A stretch of DNA of 64,000 nucleotides from NCBI GenBank assembly GCA_018663505.1, contig JABJQG010000041.1:1-64000 (forward strand), written 5' to 3'. The notes below the pieces were generated by a model. The model saw only the letters and a program-made list of their open reading frames with translations. It searched no databases and had not been told where the DNA came from. This DNA comes from Pseudobdellovibrionaceae bacterium. Lineage in GTDB: Bacteria > Bdellovibrionota > Bdellovibrionia > Bdellovibrionales > UBA1609. Positions 33,319 to 42,809 of the stretch are shown one piece after another; position 1 is the first letter of the stretch; every line of letters starts with the position of its first letter. The position numbers and the translations under genes are program-made.

Positions 33319-36300
33319 CTAATCTCTTAAGCGCCTAATGTCATCTGAAATTCGGATGAGGGCTGGGAAAAACAAACCTGTCATTATAGAGCCAAAGGCT
33401 ATGCCCCAACCTAGCGCTAAGGCAATAGGAATAATGAAAGGGTCTGAGCCACCTAAGCCAGTGAGCTTTTGTACTGTTTCTCCATATGCTGTGGGGAGCA
33501 GTCCACAAATGGTTGTGGTTGTTGTTAATAAAATGGGTCTGAGGCGAACACCTGCGGCTTCTACAATGGACTCATTTAATTTTTTCCCCTTAGATCTTAG
33601 TACGTTTACAAAGTCAGTAAGAACGATGGCGTTATTTACAATAATCCCAGCTAGTGCAATGACACCAAGGATGGCCATAAAACTAAAAGGTCTGTTATGC
33701 AAAATCATGGCATAGACTACGCCCATGAATCCCATTGGGATAGAGCCAAGAATGACAAAGGGTTGTACTAAACTTCTAAATGTGACAACTAAGAGAAAGA
33801 AGATAAATATGGCTGCAAATAAAAAGGCTACACCAAGGGACTTCATTGAGTCATCGGTGTCTTCTTTTTCCCCACCCATTTCATATTTATAAGATTTTTG
33901 TCCTTGTATATTGATCTTATCAATCATCTCTTTAACAAAAGGCTCAGCCAGGGCATTTACTTCGGCACCAGTAATAAGATTGAGGTCCACATCCGCTGAA
34001 ACATTAATTACCCTTTTAAAGTTCTTATGAGTGATGGCATTTACTGTTTTTTGTTTTTTAAAAGTGGCTATTTGATCTAACGGTATAAGGTTGCCTAGTG
34101 GATTTTCGATTTTTATATTTTTTAATTTGTTTAATATTTTACTAGGTTGGTCTACCATTTTTACACGAATATTGATCTCGTCATCTAAGTCACGAATGCT
34201 GGAGGCAATAAGACCTTCAAAAGCAGCTCTCACAGAAGATGAAACCATGGCTGCATTGATATTCAACATAGCCATTTCTTTTGAGTCAGGTTTAATCAAC
34301 CACTCGTCTTTGCCAAAAGCATAAGAATGCTTGATATCAATAACACCATCAATGCTTTTTAATTTATCCACAAGTAAATGGCTTTTACTATTGAGTACCT
34401 TAAAATCATCACCCATCAGGTTAATGGAAATAGTTCTTCCTTGGGGGGGGCCTGGTTTAATTAGCTCAGTTTTTACACTAATAATTCCCTTTGGAACAGT
34501 AAGTTTATCTCTAAGCTCTTTTGCAATTTCATCAGCTCCACGGGCCCTTTTAGTGTTTGGTGTTAGGGTCACCTGAATGTTGGCGTAGTGAGAACCTCTA
34601 CGAGTCTGCGGATCATTGGGATCTTGTTGAATAATACCTATAGTTGAAATTTGACTCTCGAGCTCCAAAGGGTCCATTTGAGCAATTGAGTCTTCAATGG
34701 GTTGAATGAGGTTTGCCATTTCTTCAATAGACGTTTCTTTATGGGCTTCAATATGAACAAAGAAAAATTCAATTCCATCTGGTGGGAATAAAACAAATCT
34801 TCCACCTACTTTTAATAATGCTCCAGTTCCAATGGCTAGAGCAACAATGAAAGTTAAGATTTTATAACGATTATTGATGCTCCAAAAAACATACTTTTGA
34901 TAAGTGTGAATGAGTTTGTCTATAAATCCTTTTTTCTTTTCTTTTTTTGCTTTTATTTTTTTTAAAATATCTTGAGCAAAGGGTCCTACCCAAGAAACAA
35001 AATGTGAAGGCATAATGATGAAGGCTTCAAACAGTGAAAAGAATAACGCAAGAATTACGATTAAAGGTATTTCATGAATGAATGAGCCAAAGATACCCGA
35101 CATAAACAACATTGGAGCAAAGGCGGAGACAGTGGTGAGAACAGAAGCTATAACGGGGCCAAATACCTCAGAGGTTCCATTAACAACAGCTTCATGCATA
35201 TTGTCGCCGCTTTCAATATGACGCCAAATATTTTCAGACACAACAATGGCGTCATCTACCAGCATTCCTAGAACTAGGATTAATCCAATTAGGCTAATGA
35301 GGTTTATGGTGAAACCGCCCATATAGATAGCGCCAATAGCTGAGAGTAGGGCGATGGGAATACCCACCGCAACAATAATTGTGACCTGCCAAGGCAAGAA
35401 TATAGAGAGAACAATAAGGACAAGCAAAAGCCCTAAAAGTAAATTGGAAGTTAAAACTCCAATTCTATTTTTTACGAATTTTGAATGATCTTTAGCGAAA
35501 CCTAATTGAAAAGTGGTACCCAGTTTAGATTGAAGTTCTTCTGCTTTCGCTCTAACATTTTCCACAAGTGTGAGTACATCGGAATTTTCTTTTTTAAAAA
35601 TTACCAAATGAATGGCATTCTTACCTCCAGCTTTATAGGCCCGCACAGGTTTTTGCAGTTTATAAGCTACAGTGGCCACATCATTAATGGTGGTTGCAAA
35701 GCCAGCATCATTGGCCTTAAGTACGGTATCTTTAATCTGTTTTAATAAAACCTCACTATTACTTGGATCGTTGTAGTATTCAGAATCGGTTTTAATGAGA
35801 AGTTCTTGTCGATCTTGATTTAAAGTGGTTCCCGAAGGTAAGGATACATTTTGCAGGTTTATGCTTTTGACAATATCGTTGAGCCCAACATTTCTATTTG
35901 ACATTTTTTGCGGATCAGTTTCAATCCAGATTTCTTGATCTCTATACCCATTTTTATTTACTTTAGAGACTTCTTTCAAATCTATAAGCTCGTCATATAC
36001 ATATTTTGCTGCAGCACGGAGTCGGTCTTCATCAGCATCACCAGCCACAGTAAGGGTGATAATTGGCATTTGACTAGCTTCGATTTCTTTAACTAAAGGA
36101 TCTTCAGCATCATCAGGAAGAGTGTTCATGGATTCAATAGCTTGTTTAATATCATCATTGGTTTTATCAGAGGCTCTGCCGTCAATATCCAGTTGGATGA
36201 TAGTAACTCCAACCCCTTCTGTGGCCGTGGAGAATATTTTTTTTATACCCTCAACACCTCTAAGAGCCTCTTCCACTGGGTTTACAATGAGTTTTTCGAT

Positions 36301-36477
36301 TTGTGCAGGAGACCCACCAGGTAAGGCAGTGACCACAGAAGTCATTTCGAAATTTACTTCAGGGTAAAGGTCACGGTTAATGGTGTAAATAGAAAATGTA
36401 CCAAACAAAAGTAAAAGAATGGTTAACAAATTACCCAGTAAATGTTCGCGTGCAAAAAAATTAATAATGGCTTTCAT
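33319..36477 (-). CDS. RND-superfamily efflux permease (AcrB/HAE1-like)
   Basis: The 1052-residue inner-membrane protein has a single N-terminal membrane helix, two large periplasmic loops and two sets of about five membrane helices. RND motifs are clear: PGGSPAQIEKLIVNPVEEAL, LVDDAIVVSENI in TM4 with the proton-relay Asp pair, and IVNNAIVLTDF in the second half. Residues 500-540 form a Lys-rich cytoplasmic stretch. These pumps export hydrophobic or cationic compounds by proton antiport. No membrane-fusion protein or outer-membrane channel gene is adjacent, so its partners must lie elsewhere. Metal versus drug specificity cannot be decided. Confidence 0.9.
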   Translation of the reverse strand: MKAIINFFAREHLLGNLLTILLLLFGTFSIYTINRDLYPEVNFEMTSVVTALPGGSPAQIEKLIVNPVEEALRGVEGIKKIFSTATEGVGVTIIQLDIDGRASDKTNDDIKQAIESMNTLPDDAEDPLVKEIEASQMPIITLTVAGDADEDRLRAAAKYVYDELIDLKEVSKVNKNGYRDQEIWIETDPQKMSNRNVGLNDIVKSINLQNVSLPSGTTLNQDRQELLIKTDSEYYNDPSNSEVLLKQIKDTVLKANDAGFATTINDVATVAYKLQKPVRAYKAGGKNAIHLVIFKKENSDVLTLVENVRAKAEELQSKLGTTFQLGFAKDHSKFVKNRIGVLTSNLLLGLLLVLIVLSIFLPWQVTIIVAVGIPIALLSAIGAIYMGGFTINLISLIGLILVLGMLVDDAIVVSENIWRHIESGDNMHEAVVNGTSEVFGPVIASVLTTVSAFAPMLFMSGIFGSFIHEIPLIVILALFFSLFEAFIIMPSHFVSWVGPFAQDILKKIKAKKEKKKGFIDKLIHTYQKYVFWSINNRYKILTFIVALAIGTGALLKVGGRFVLFPPDGIEFFFVHIEAHKETSIEEMANLIQPIEDSIAQMDPLELESQISTIGIIQQDPNDPQTRRGSHYANIQVTLTPNTKRARGADEIAKELRDKLTVPKGIISVKTELIKPGPPQGRTISINLMGDDFKVLNSKSHLLVDKLKSIDGVIDIKHSYAFGKDEWLIKPDSKEMAMLNINAAMVSSSVRAAFEGLIASSIRDLDDEINIRVKMVDQPSKILNKLKNIKIENPLGNLIPLDQIATFKKQKTVNAITHKNFKRVINVSADVDLNLITGAEVNALAEPFVKEMIDKINIQGQKSYKYEMGGEKEDTDDSMKSLGVAFLFAAIFIFFLLVVTFRSLVQPFVILGSIPMGFMGVVYAMILHNRPFSFMAILGVIALAGIIVNNAIVLTDFVNVLRSKGKKLNESIVEAAGVRLRPILLTTTTTICGLLPTAYGETVQKLTGLGGSDPFIIPIALALGWGIAFGSIMTGLFFPALIRISDDIRRLRD

Positions 36478-36583
36478 GAGTATCCTTTCCCAGGTCCAAC
36501 ATTTTATATTAGCTTAAACTATTGTAATTGATTCGTCATGTTTTGAATTGAAGCTAGAGGTTTATACCTATAAATTGTTAAAT

Positions 36584-37426
36584 ATGGAAAATACTCAATA
36601 TTGGAAAGAAACCACCTTTGTAGCCTTTGATCTAGAAACCTCAGGCGCCTATCCTATTGGCGATCATATTTGTGAAATTGGTGCAGTAAAATGGCAAAAT
36701 GGCAAAATTATTGATGAGTTTCAGACCTTAATCAAACCACCGGTCATCATGTCTGACTTTATTATAGGCATACATAATATTACCAATGAAATGGTAGCAA
36801 ACGCCCCTAGTATTTCTGATAAAATTAAAGATTTTCATAGTTTTATCCAGGGAGCCTATTTAGTGGCTCACCATTCGCCATTTGATTTGGGTTTTTTAGC
36901 TTTAGAATTTGAGCGTCACAAGCTCCCGTTTCCCAGAGAAAAAGTATTTTGCAGTAGTGTTATGTCCATTAAAGCTATTAAGGGTGTGGAAAACCATAAG
37001 TTACAAACATTAATTCAGTTTTTAAAAATAGATGGAGGACAAGCTCATCGAGGGATGGATGATGCAAAAGCCTGCCTTGAGGTTTTACTCCATTGTTTTA
37101 GAAGCTTTGACCCAGAAAAGAATATTCAACAACTTTTAGATTATCAAAAAATAAACATACAATGGTCCAACTTCTCTATAGATACCCTTATTAAAAAACA
37201 TAGCTACGGTGCAGATATTGTTACTGCTATAGAAGAAAGAAAGGACTTAGAGTTAATTTATTCTGGAGGCTCTAAGCCCGGAAAGCCGAGAGTCCTTTGC
37301 CCTATTGGTTTGGTGAGGAACCCCAACGGGGATTTCCTAGTGGCCTTTGAAAAAAATGACGGCGTAAAAAGTGAAAAAACAAAACGATATTATTTAAATA
37401 GGGTAAAAGACGCAGCTTTGATCTAA
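36584..37426 (+). CDS. DEDDh 3'-5' exonuclease (DnaQ-like) with C-terminal WYL-like domain
   Basis: Residues 1-180 form a DnaQ-type exonuclease: VAFDLETSG (Asp, Glu), LVAHHSPFDLGFL (Asp) and AHRGMDDAKACLE (His, Asp) are the DEDDh catalytic residues. The remaining roughly 75 residues read like a WYL domain: ERKDLELIYSGG, RVLCPIGLVRN and FLVAFEKND, ending in YYLNRVKDA. WYL domains bind ligands or nucleic acid and usually occur in regulators. I use ATG 36584; an upstream TTG at 36548 would add 12 non-conserved residues. Substrate and role in repair or RNA turnover are unknown. Confidence 0.82.
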   Translation: MENTQYWKETTFVAFDLETSGAYPIGDHICEIGAVKWQNGKIIDEFQTLIKPPVIMSDFIIGIHNITNEMVANAPSISDKIKDFHSFIQGAYLVAHHSPFDLGFLALEFERHKLPFPREKVFCSSVMSIKAIKGVENHKLQTLIQFLKIDGGQAHRGMDDAKACLEVLLHCFRSFDPEKNIQQLLDYQKINIQWSNFSIDTLIKKHSYGADIVTAIEERKDLELIYSGGSKPGKPRVLCPIGLVRNPNGDFLVAFEKNDGVKSEKTKRYYLNRVKDAALI

Positions 37427-37469
37427 ACTGCAAGTGCGTTTCCAATATTTCTCTTTATTCTGAATATAA

Positions 37470-38723
37470 TTAGGGGAATTTTAATTTGTCTGTCCAAAAA
37501 AATGGACCGTATTTGAACCTAATTTTTAAGGGTAATGAAGTATGAAATAAATCTACCTGTGCAGAGGGAGGTTTGAAATCCATGCTCCATGGCACATATG
37601 GTAAATTAGCTCGTATAAAAGACCTCTTAGTGTCATCGCCTGAAAATGAAACTTTTGCTGGAGGAAATATTAGCTTATCTTTATCGAAACCTTTATAATT
37701 AATTAGTAGCTTGGTATTATTGTAAAAAATAATTTTTTCAAAATAATCTGTCTTTGGGTCCTCGGTCACAGAGTCTAATAACTTAGAATAAGTAGGTTTT
37801 GAGGAAAGTAAAGATATCATATCTTCTAATGTAAGCTCAATAGCCTGGCCATCAACAGTTGTGAATATAACTTCCAGTTCTGAGATTTCAGGTTTATTTG
37901 TTAAACTGATTTCCTCAATATTTGAAATTAAATCTAAAAGTAATACCTTGGGTATATCGTCTTCCAACTGCACCAAATTAAAAATATCGAGTAACAAATC
38001 TCGGCTAATTGTTTGAACACCTATTCTTTCGAATATTACTAAAGTATATATGGGTAATGCCAGGGAATTAATATCAGTATAATAAAACAACAACTTAACT
38101 AGCTCAATATATTCTGACATGAATTCTTCAGATAAATCTACATCCAAATTATTTTCGGATAAGACTCTTTCCACATAATATTTAGTGTCCATGTAGTTGG
38201 GTAAGTTGTAGTGAGTAAAGACACCCTTAAAATCTAAAAGTTCATATTCCTGTAAATTTCTTTTCCGCCCAGGTGAAATGTAAATATTTTTTTGAAGCTC
38301 ATGGTCTTCCATCTTGTCACTATCTTTAACGTATACAACGGGAACAGAAAATAAATATATTTGGGTTTTATTATTTTTGTTACAGTAGTAATCACTTGTT
38401 ATATTTATATGATAGTAGTTGTGGTGATTATTACTGTCCAAAAAAAAATTGAGAACCTCCTCAGAGGTTTTATCACTATCTAGTTTAAGACTGATTTTCT
38501 GATCTATATTAAAAAAATGCACATCTACAATTCTTTTGTTTTTTACATTTTTAATTGTATCACTTAGCTTGTTTTTATGGGCTGAGTTTTTTTGAGTTCT
38601 TTCAGAGACATTAGTGATCTGGAAGTGCTTATATTGACATCTCACTTGCTCGGCATAGCTCATAAGAGATGAGGAGCATATATACAAAAATATCAATATT
38701 AAAAATATTTTTTTTAATACCAT
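37470..38723 (-). CDS. Secreted protein of unknown function
   Basis: The 417-residue protein has a signal peptide (FLILIFLYICSSSLMSYAEQ). The mature part is acidic and rich in Asp, Asn, Lys and Tyr, with no internal repeats or membrane segments. Two Cys lie early (QVRCQ, YYCNKN). A C-terminal strand-rich section (KLLINYKGFDKDKLIFPP, then FKPPSAQVDLF) may be a beta-domain. I recognise no family. It is transcribed away from the porin across a 310-bp gap. Confidence 0.7.
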   Translation of the reverse strand: MVLKKIFLILIFLYICSSSLMSYAEQVRCQYKHFQITNVSERTQKNSAHKNKLSDTIKNVKNKRIVDVHFFNIDQKISLKLDSDKTSEEVLNFFLDSNNHHNYYHINITSDYYCNKNNKTQIYLFSVPVVYVKDSDKMEDHELQKNIYISPGRKRNLQEYELLDFKGVFTHYNLPNYMDTKYYVERVLSENNLDVDLSEEFMSEYIELVKLLFYYTDINSLALPIYTLVIFERIGVQTISRDLLLDIFNLVQLEDDIPKVLLLDLISNIEEISLTNKPEISELEVIFTTVDGQAIELTLEDMISLLSSKPTYSKLLDSVTEDPKTDYFEKIIFYNNTKLLINYKGFDKDKLIFPPAKVSFSGDDTKRSFIRANLPYVPWSMDFKPPSAQVDLFHTSLPLKIRFKYGPFFWTDKLKFP

Positions 38724-39033
38724 ATTTTAAAACTCCATCCTGGTTAAGGTATATGTGATATTCAGCACTATATCATGATTTTTTAAATTCTATTGTGAGT
38801 AGTTTATAAATATATAATTTCTAAATTAATTACAATTTACAATTGGAGACCCTCCTGTATTACTCAGTCATTTTGCTTATGAATTGGCAAAAAACAAGGT
38901 ATTTCTTACAATATAGATATAGATTCAAAGCGACGTTAATGATTATTAGATTTGTGTGAGGAATAGATTAAGGCTTCACAATAATACTAGGATGTGAAAC
39001 TATTTGTGAAAATCAACTACCAATGGGGGGAAT
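38724..39033. other. AT-rich divergent intergenic region
   Basis: This 310-bp gap separates the secreted-protein gene (-) from the porin gene (+). I see no reading frame or inverted repeat of note. It contains the well-formed porin promoter candidate at 38884-38912 and a GGGGGG-type ribosome site at its right end. Confidence 0.6.
38884..38912 (+). promoter_or_regulatory. Sigma-70-like promoter for the porin gene
   Basis: TTGGCA (38884-38889) and TACAAT (38907-38912) are spaced by exactly 17 bp. Transcription would begin near 38919, leaving a 5' leader of about 115 nt before the ATG at 39034. This is the best promoter match I found in the window. Confidence 0.6.
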
Positions 39034-40137
39034 ATGAAGTTAAATATTTTATTAACAGCAATTTTTTTAGTGGGAACTGCCGGAGTAGCAGTTGCAGAGA
39101 GCAGCCATTCGGCCAAACTTGGACTTGTGAGTTCTTATGATATTAATGGAGAAGATGTAACTCCTGAAGATCAAACAGGGGAAGAGCAAGATAGTATTTT
39201 TAAAGTTCATTACGCACGCTTAAATTTTAAAGGAAATCTTAATAATAGCTTGGCTTATAGACTGCGTTTTAGACTTAATAAAGATGGTTTAGCTGTTAAG
39301 GATGATGGATTAGATGGCAGTGTGGATTATGCTTGGATAGAGCATGCAGTGGGCAGTGGCAAGATTAGATTGGGTAAGCAAGCGAATGAAGTTTGTGCTT
39401 ATGAGCAAAAGTGGGGTAGCTATAGAAGGTATCATATGTCGGCAGCTTGTGCAGCTGGTGACAGATTTAAGTACAACGTAGGCGTTTCATACTCTCACAA
39501 AATTGGTGCAGCTAAGTTAGGCTTGGGTATTGGTAATCGCACAAATAGCTTTGATACAAAAGAAACAGGAATGGCAACTAGTCTGTGGTATGAAGGGAAA
39601 TATTTTGACGGACTTTTACAACCACGTTTGACTTACTCCACATTTTCACATAGCGAGCAAGTAGATGCCGCTGGAGATGTTATTGCTGATGAGGCATCAG
39701 GTTCTGACACTAATATAGGCTTTGGTTTACGTATGGAATCTAATAATATTTTAGGGGAACTTGAATATGTGAGCTTTACGGACGCTAATCTTACTGTGGC
39801 AGGTGGTGATGATAGTACAACTAGCTCTATAAATTTAAATTTAAGATATACTGCGGGTGCATTTACACCATTTTTTAAATTTGAGACTAGCCAAGCAGCC
39901 ACAGACACGGACTCTGTTTACATAAATGATGCTTCCGGTGCAGGTGCCGCGGCTCATGATGCAAAATCTGGCATGTCTTTGGGCTTTGAATATAAGCCAT
40001 GGAGTGATTCTGATTTTGAATATTTTGTTTATCATCAACAAGACACTTACTCTGATTCAACAACAGGTTCTGCAGTGGTAGATGTTAAAGATACAGTTAC
40101 TCGTTTAGGTTTTCGTACTAATATTTCATTATTGTAA
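39034..40137 (+). CDS. Outer-membrane porin (phosphate-selective O/P-like)
   Basis: The 367-residue protein has a signal peptide (LTAIFLVGTAGVAVAES). FKVHYARLNFKGNLNNSLAYRLRFRL and the following IEHAVGSGKIRLGKQ match the N-terminal barrel region of OprO/P-like porins (quoted motif KVHYARLNFKGNL). Alternating amphipathic strands continue to the end, which closes with RLGFRTNISLL. Two Cys (VCAYEQKW and SAACAAG) lie in the same surface or plug region and could form a disulfide. It probably admits small solutes across the outer membrane; selectivity is not evident. A strong ribosome site (GGGGGG) and a good promoter suggest high expression. Confidence 0.8.
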   Translation: MKLNILLTAIFLVGTAGVAVAESSHSAKLGLVSSYDINGEDVTPEDQTGEEQDSIFKVHYARLNFKGNLNNSLAYRLRFRLNKDGLAVKDDGLDGSVDYAWIEHAVGSGKIRLGKQANEVCAYEQKWGSYRRYHMSAACAAGDRFKYNVGVSYSHKIGAAKLGLGIGNRTNSFDTKETGMATSLWYEGKYFDGLLQPRLTYSTFSHSEQVDAAGDVIADEASGSDTNIGFGLRMESNNILGELEYVSFTDANLTVAGGDDSTTSSINLNLRYTAGAFTPFFKFETSQAATDTDSVYINDASGAGAAAHDAKSGMSLGFEYKPWSDSDFEYFVYHQQDTYSDSTTGSAVVDVKDTVTRLGFRTNISLL

Positions 40138-40227
40138 GTCGTAGATGAGTCTCGCCGGTAAAGTTATTTGGAGCATTATACTTTGCCAGATGAGAGAGCT
40201 ATTCCATTGAGAGTAATTTTAATTCTA

Positions 40228-41229
40228 TTATAAGGGGTCTGAGCCTGGTGCAACAGGGCCAACAAAAGTATCGCTTTCGATGACTTGGTCCTCTGTAACC
40301 ATAATCTCCCCCTCGATCTCTGGAGAAATTGTTCCTTGCTCGATAAAGTGATTTCTCATTCTTTCGGCAATCTCCTGTAAATGATGGAATTCATCGCCAG
40401 TTCTCAATCTTAGGACCTTGTCTTCTCCTCTTAATAATGAATCTAAGAAAAGCTCAAATGCATAAAGAGGGCCGGCAGTACGGTGTGAAAGTACTCGTCC
40501 AATTAAGAACAGAAAAAGGATAAAACCACCACAAAGGCTAAAAAATGTAAAAATAAAAGGAGTTAAAAATTTTCGTTCCACTAGTGTTGTGGAGCCGATA
40601 ACTAACTCATCGATCATGACTTGTAAATAGGTATATGAAAATACGCCCGCAATAATAGAGAAGCCAAATCCGATAACCATTAAAATGAAGCAGTATTTTA
40701 ATTGGAACTTAGGATTAATCCATATTTTTTTTCTGGTGTTTTCTGTGGGCCATAATTGTTGGCCATCGCGAATTAAGGCGTACACCACCATGATGTAACC
40801 TACCCATTGAATGGCATCGGCCACATTAAATGCTGGAGTTGAAAATTTTCTTGAACCAATTAGTAAGAAATCAACAACTGAACCCCAGAGAATTCTGTCA
40901 GTTACATTGCCTAATATTCCACCAAGAAGTAAGGACATTCCTACTCTTAACATTAGTGATTTCATAGGGAGTAAGTACTGAATGGTTGTATATGCAAAAA
41001 CTAAAAAAGCGCCACCAGTGGAAAGTGAAACAATTCTTAATATTGGAGGGAGGTCAGAGAACATGCCAAGCATGGCGCCAGGATTTCTATGTAGAACCAA
41101 TCCAAATGGGCCATAAAATTTAACCCCTTGGATGAAATTAAGAGCCCACTGTTTAGTGGAAGCATCAAGTGCCCAGGTAATAAATACCGCTGCAATAACA
41201 AATAACCATTCTCTTTTTCTCAATAACAT
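40228..41229 (-). CDS. lspA: Lipoprotein signal peptidase fused to a two-helix HAMP module
   Basis: Residues 1-160 are signal peptidase II, the enzyme cleaving prolipoproteins: HRNPGAMLG (47-55), GNVTDRI with catalytic Asp111 and FNVADA with catalytic Asp138, in four membrane helices. The remaining roughly 170 residues are not part of LspA: a helix at about 177-202, a short periplasmic loop, a second helix at about 211-245 and a HAMP domain (246-295) with its conserved Pro-Leu (254-255) and Asp-Glu (279-280). An acidic tail ends the protein. HAMP domains pass signals from membrane to cytoplasm, yet no output domain follows. The peptidase is probably active; regulation by HAMP is inference. 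Confidence 0.88.
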   Translation of the reverse strand: MLLRKREWLFVIAAVFITWALDASTKQWALNFIQGVKFYGPFGLVLHRNPGAMLGMFSDLPPILRIVSLSTGGAFLVFAYTTIQYLLPMKSLMLRVGMSLLLGGILGNVTDRILWGSVVDFLLIGSRKFSTPAFNVADAIQWVGYIMVVYALIRDGQQLWPTENTRKKIWINPKFQLKYCFILMVIGFGFSIIAGVFSYTYLQVMIDELVIGSTTLVERKFLTPFIFTFFSLCGGFILFLFLIGRVLSHRTAGPLYAFELFLDSLLRGEDKVLRLRTGDEFHHLQEIAERMRNHFIEQGTISPEIEGEIMVTEDQVIESDTFVGPVAPGSDPL

Positions 41230-41352
41230 AGCTTGTTATTATATCAATGAGATTTTAGATGGGTATTAGATAATAACATACCAGACCTTTAGGTAATATA
41301 TTTGTCTTAGACTTTAATCGTGCTAACCTAAATAAGTTTTCATGGAGAGAAG

Positions 41353-42807
41353 ATGAGATTTAAGATTCAGTATATTATACTTGTTTTAGCGGTTACCGTG
41401 AGTTTAGCTATGGAGGCTAAAGATTCGTTAAATACGCTAAGCCATCAAATAAAAAGTAAAGTTTTAAAAAGTTCTATTTCAAGCTCAAATCTAGGAATTC
41501 TTATTCGGTATGATCTTGGTCCTGATTCAAAAGTATTATACCAGCTCAATGAAAAGAAAAAATTTATCCCAGCCTCTGTGAGTAAAATAATTCCTGCAAC
41601 GGTAGCTTTAGAAGCCTTCCCCAGGGGACATCAGTTTGTCACAAAAATATTGGCTAATAAAGATGTTTCAATCACAAAGACGCTTAATGGCTCTATATAT
41701 ATAAAAGGGGATGGTGATCCAAAATTTACCTCTGAATCTATGTGGGAACTTGTAAATCGTTTTTCTCGAACTGGAATCACAAAAATAACTGGCGATATTA
41801 TTGTTGATGATAGTAAGTTTGATCAGCTAAGATTTGATCCCAGCAGAGAAGCTTCACGTATTGATCGTGCATACGATGCACCCGTTGGAGCTCTTTCATT
41901 TAACTGGAATAGTGTGAATATGTTTGTTCGACCAGGTAAGGGTGTAGGTACAGCTGCCATTGTTACTGCTGATCCAATTAATGAATATGTGAAAGTTATC
42001 AACCAAGCAAAAACAGTTAAAGCGCATAAAAAGACAAGGTTAAGAGTCACTCGTAAGAATAATACAAAGTTTAAAAAAGACACAATTGTAGTTACCGGAA
42101 CCATTGCTTTAGGCCATTCGGAAATTGTGAAATATAAAAATATTTCCTATCCAGATTATTGGAGTGGATATCAGTTAAAAGCTTTTTTGAAACAAAGAGG
42201 AATTAAAGTAAGTGGACATGTGACAAAAGGAAAAGCTCCTAAGGCAACTATTCTATTAGCTCAGTTACCAAGTGCTAATATATCTTTAATTGTTAGTGAT
42301 ATGATGAAGTATTCGAATAACTATATAGCAGAAATGTTAACTAAAAACCTAGCAGCCTTGGGACAGAAAACAAATGTGTCTTTAAAACAAGGTGTTTCGA
42401 AAATGAGTTTGTACTTACGCAATAGAATTGGTTTGGAAAATAGTCCTTTTGTTTTCAAAAACCCATCAGGACTTACGAGAGAAAATCGATTTAGCCCAGA
42501 AGATATAGATTTGATTCATTCTAGTGTACAAAAAAACTTTCAAATTTTTCCCGAGTATTTAAACTCGTTGCCGATTTCCGGTATAGATGGATCATTGAAA
42601 AATAGAATGAAAAACTTCAATATAAAAGGTTGGGTCAGAGCTAAGACAGGTACGCTTACGGGGGTCACTGCATTAGCTGGATTTGCTGGTCAGTCAGGTG
42701 GCACTATGTTTCAATTTGTTTACTTTTTCAATGGGCCAGAGCGAAAGAAACAAAAAGCCATGAAGTTATTTGATGAATTATCTAAAACTCTTGTTCAGGG
42801 GCATTAA
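41353..42807 (+). CDS. dacB: PBP4-type D-Ala-D-Ala carboxypeptidase/endopeptidase
   Basis: This 484-residue periplasmic enzyme of the S13 family trims peptidoglycan peptides. The catalytic triad motifs are SVSK in PASVSKIIPAT, SNN in YSNNYIAEM and KTG in VRAKTGTLTG. A signal peptide (YIILVLAVTVSLAMEA) directs export. GDIIVDDSKFD and YDAPVGALSFNWNS are typical of DacB. It lies 2 bp upstream of the transglycosylase gene, so the two form a peptidoglycan-remodelling operon. Confidence 0.9.
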   Translation: MRFKIQYIILVLAVTVSLAMEAKDSLNTLSHQIKSKVLKSSISSSNLGILIRYDLGPDSKVLYQLNEKKKFIPASVSKIIPATVALEAFPRGHQFVTKILANKDVSITKTLNGSIYIKGDGDPKFTSESMWELVNRFSRTGITKITGDIIVDDSKFDQLRFDPSREASRIDRAYDAPVGALSFNWNSVNMFVRPGKGVGTAAIVTADPINEYVKVINQAKTVKAHKKTRLRVTRKNNTKFKKDTIVVTGTIALGHSEIVKYKNISYPDYWSGYQLKAFLKQRGIKVSGHVTKGKAPKATILLAQLPSANISLIVSDMMKYSNNYIAEMLTKNLAALGQKTNVSLKQGVSKMSLYLRNRIGLENSPFVFKNPSGLTRENRFSPEDIDLIHSSVQKNFQIFPEYLNSLPISGIDGSLKNRMKNFNIKGWVRAKTGTLTGVTALAGFAGQSGGTMFQFVYFFNGPERKKQKAMKLFDELSKTLVQGH

Positions 42808-42809
42808 TA

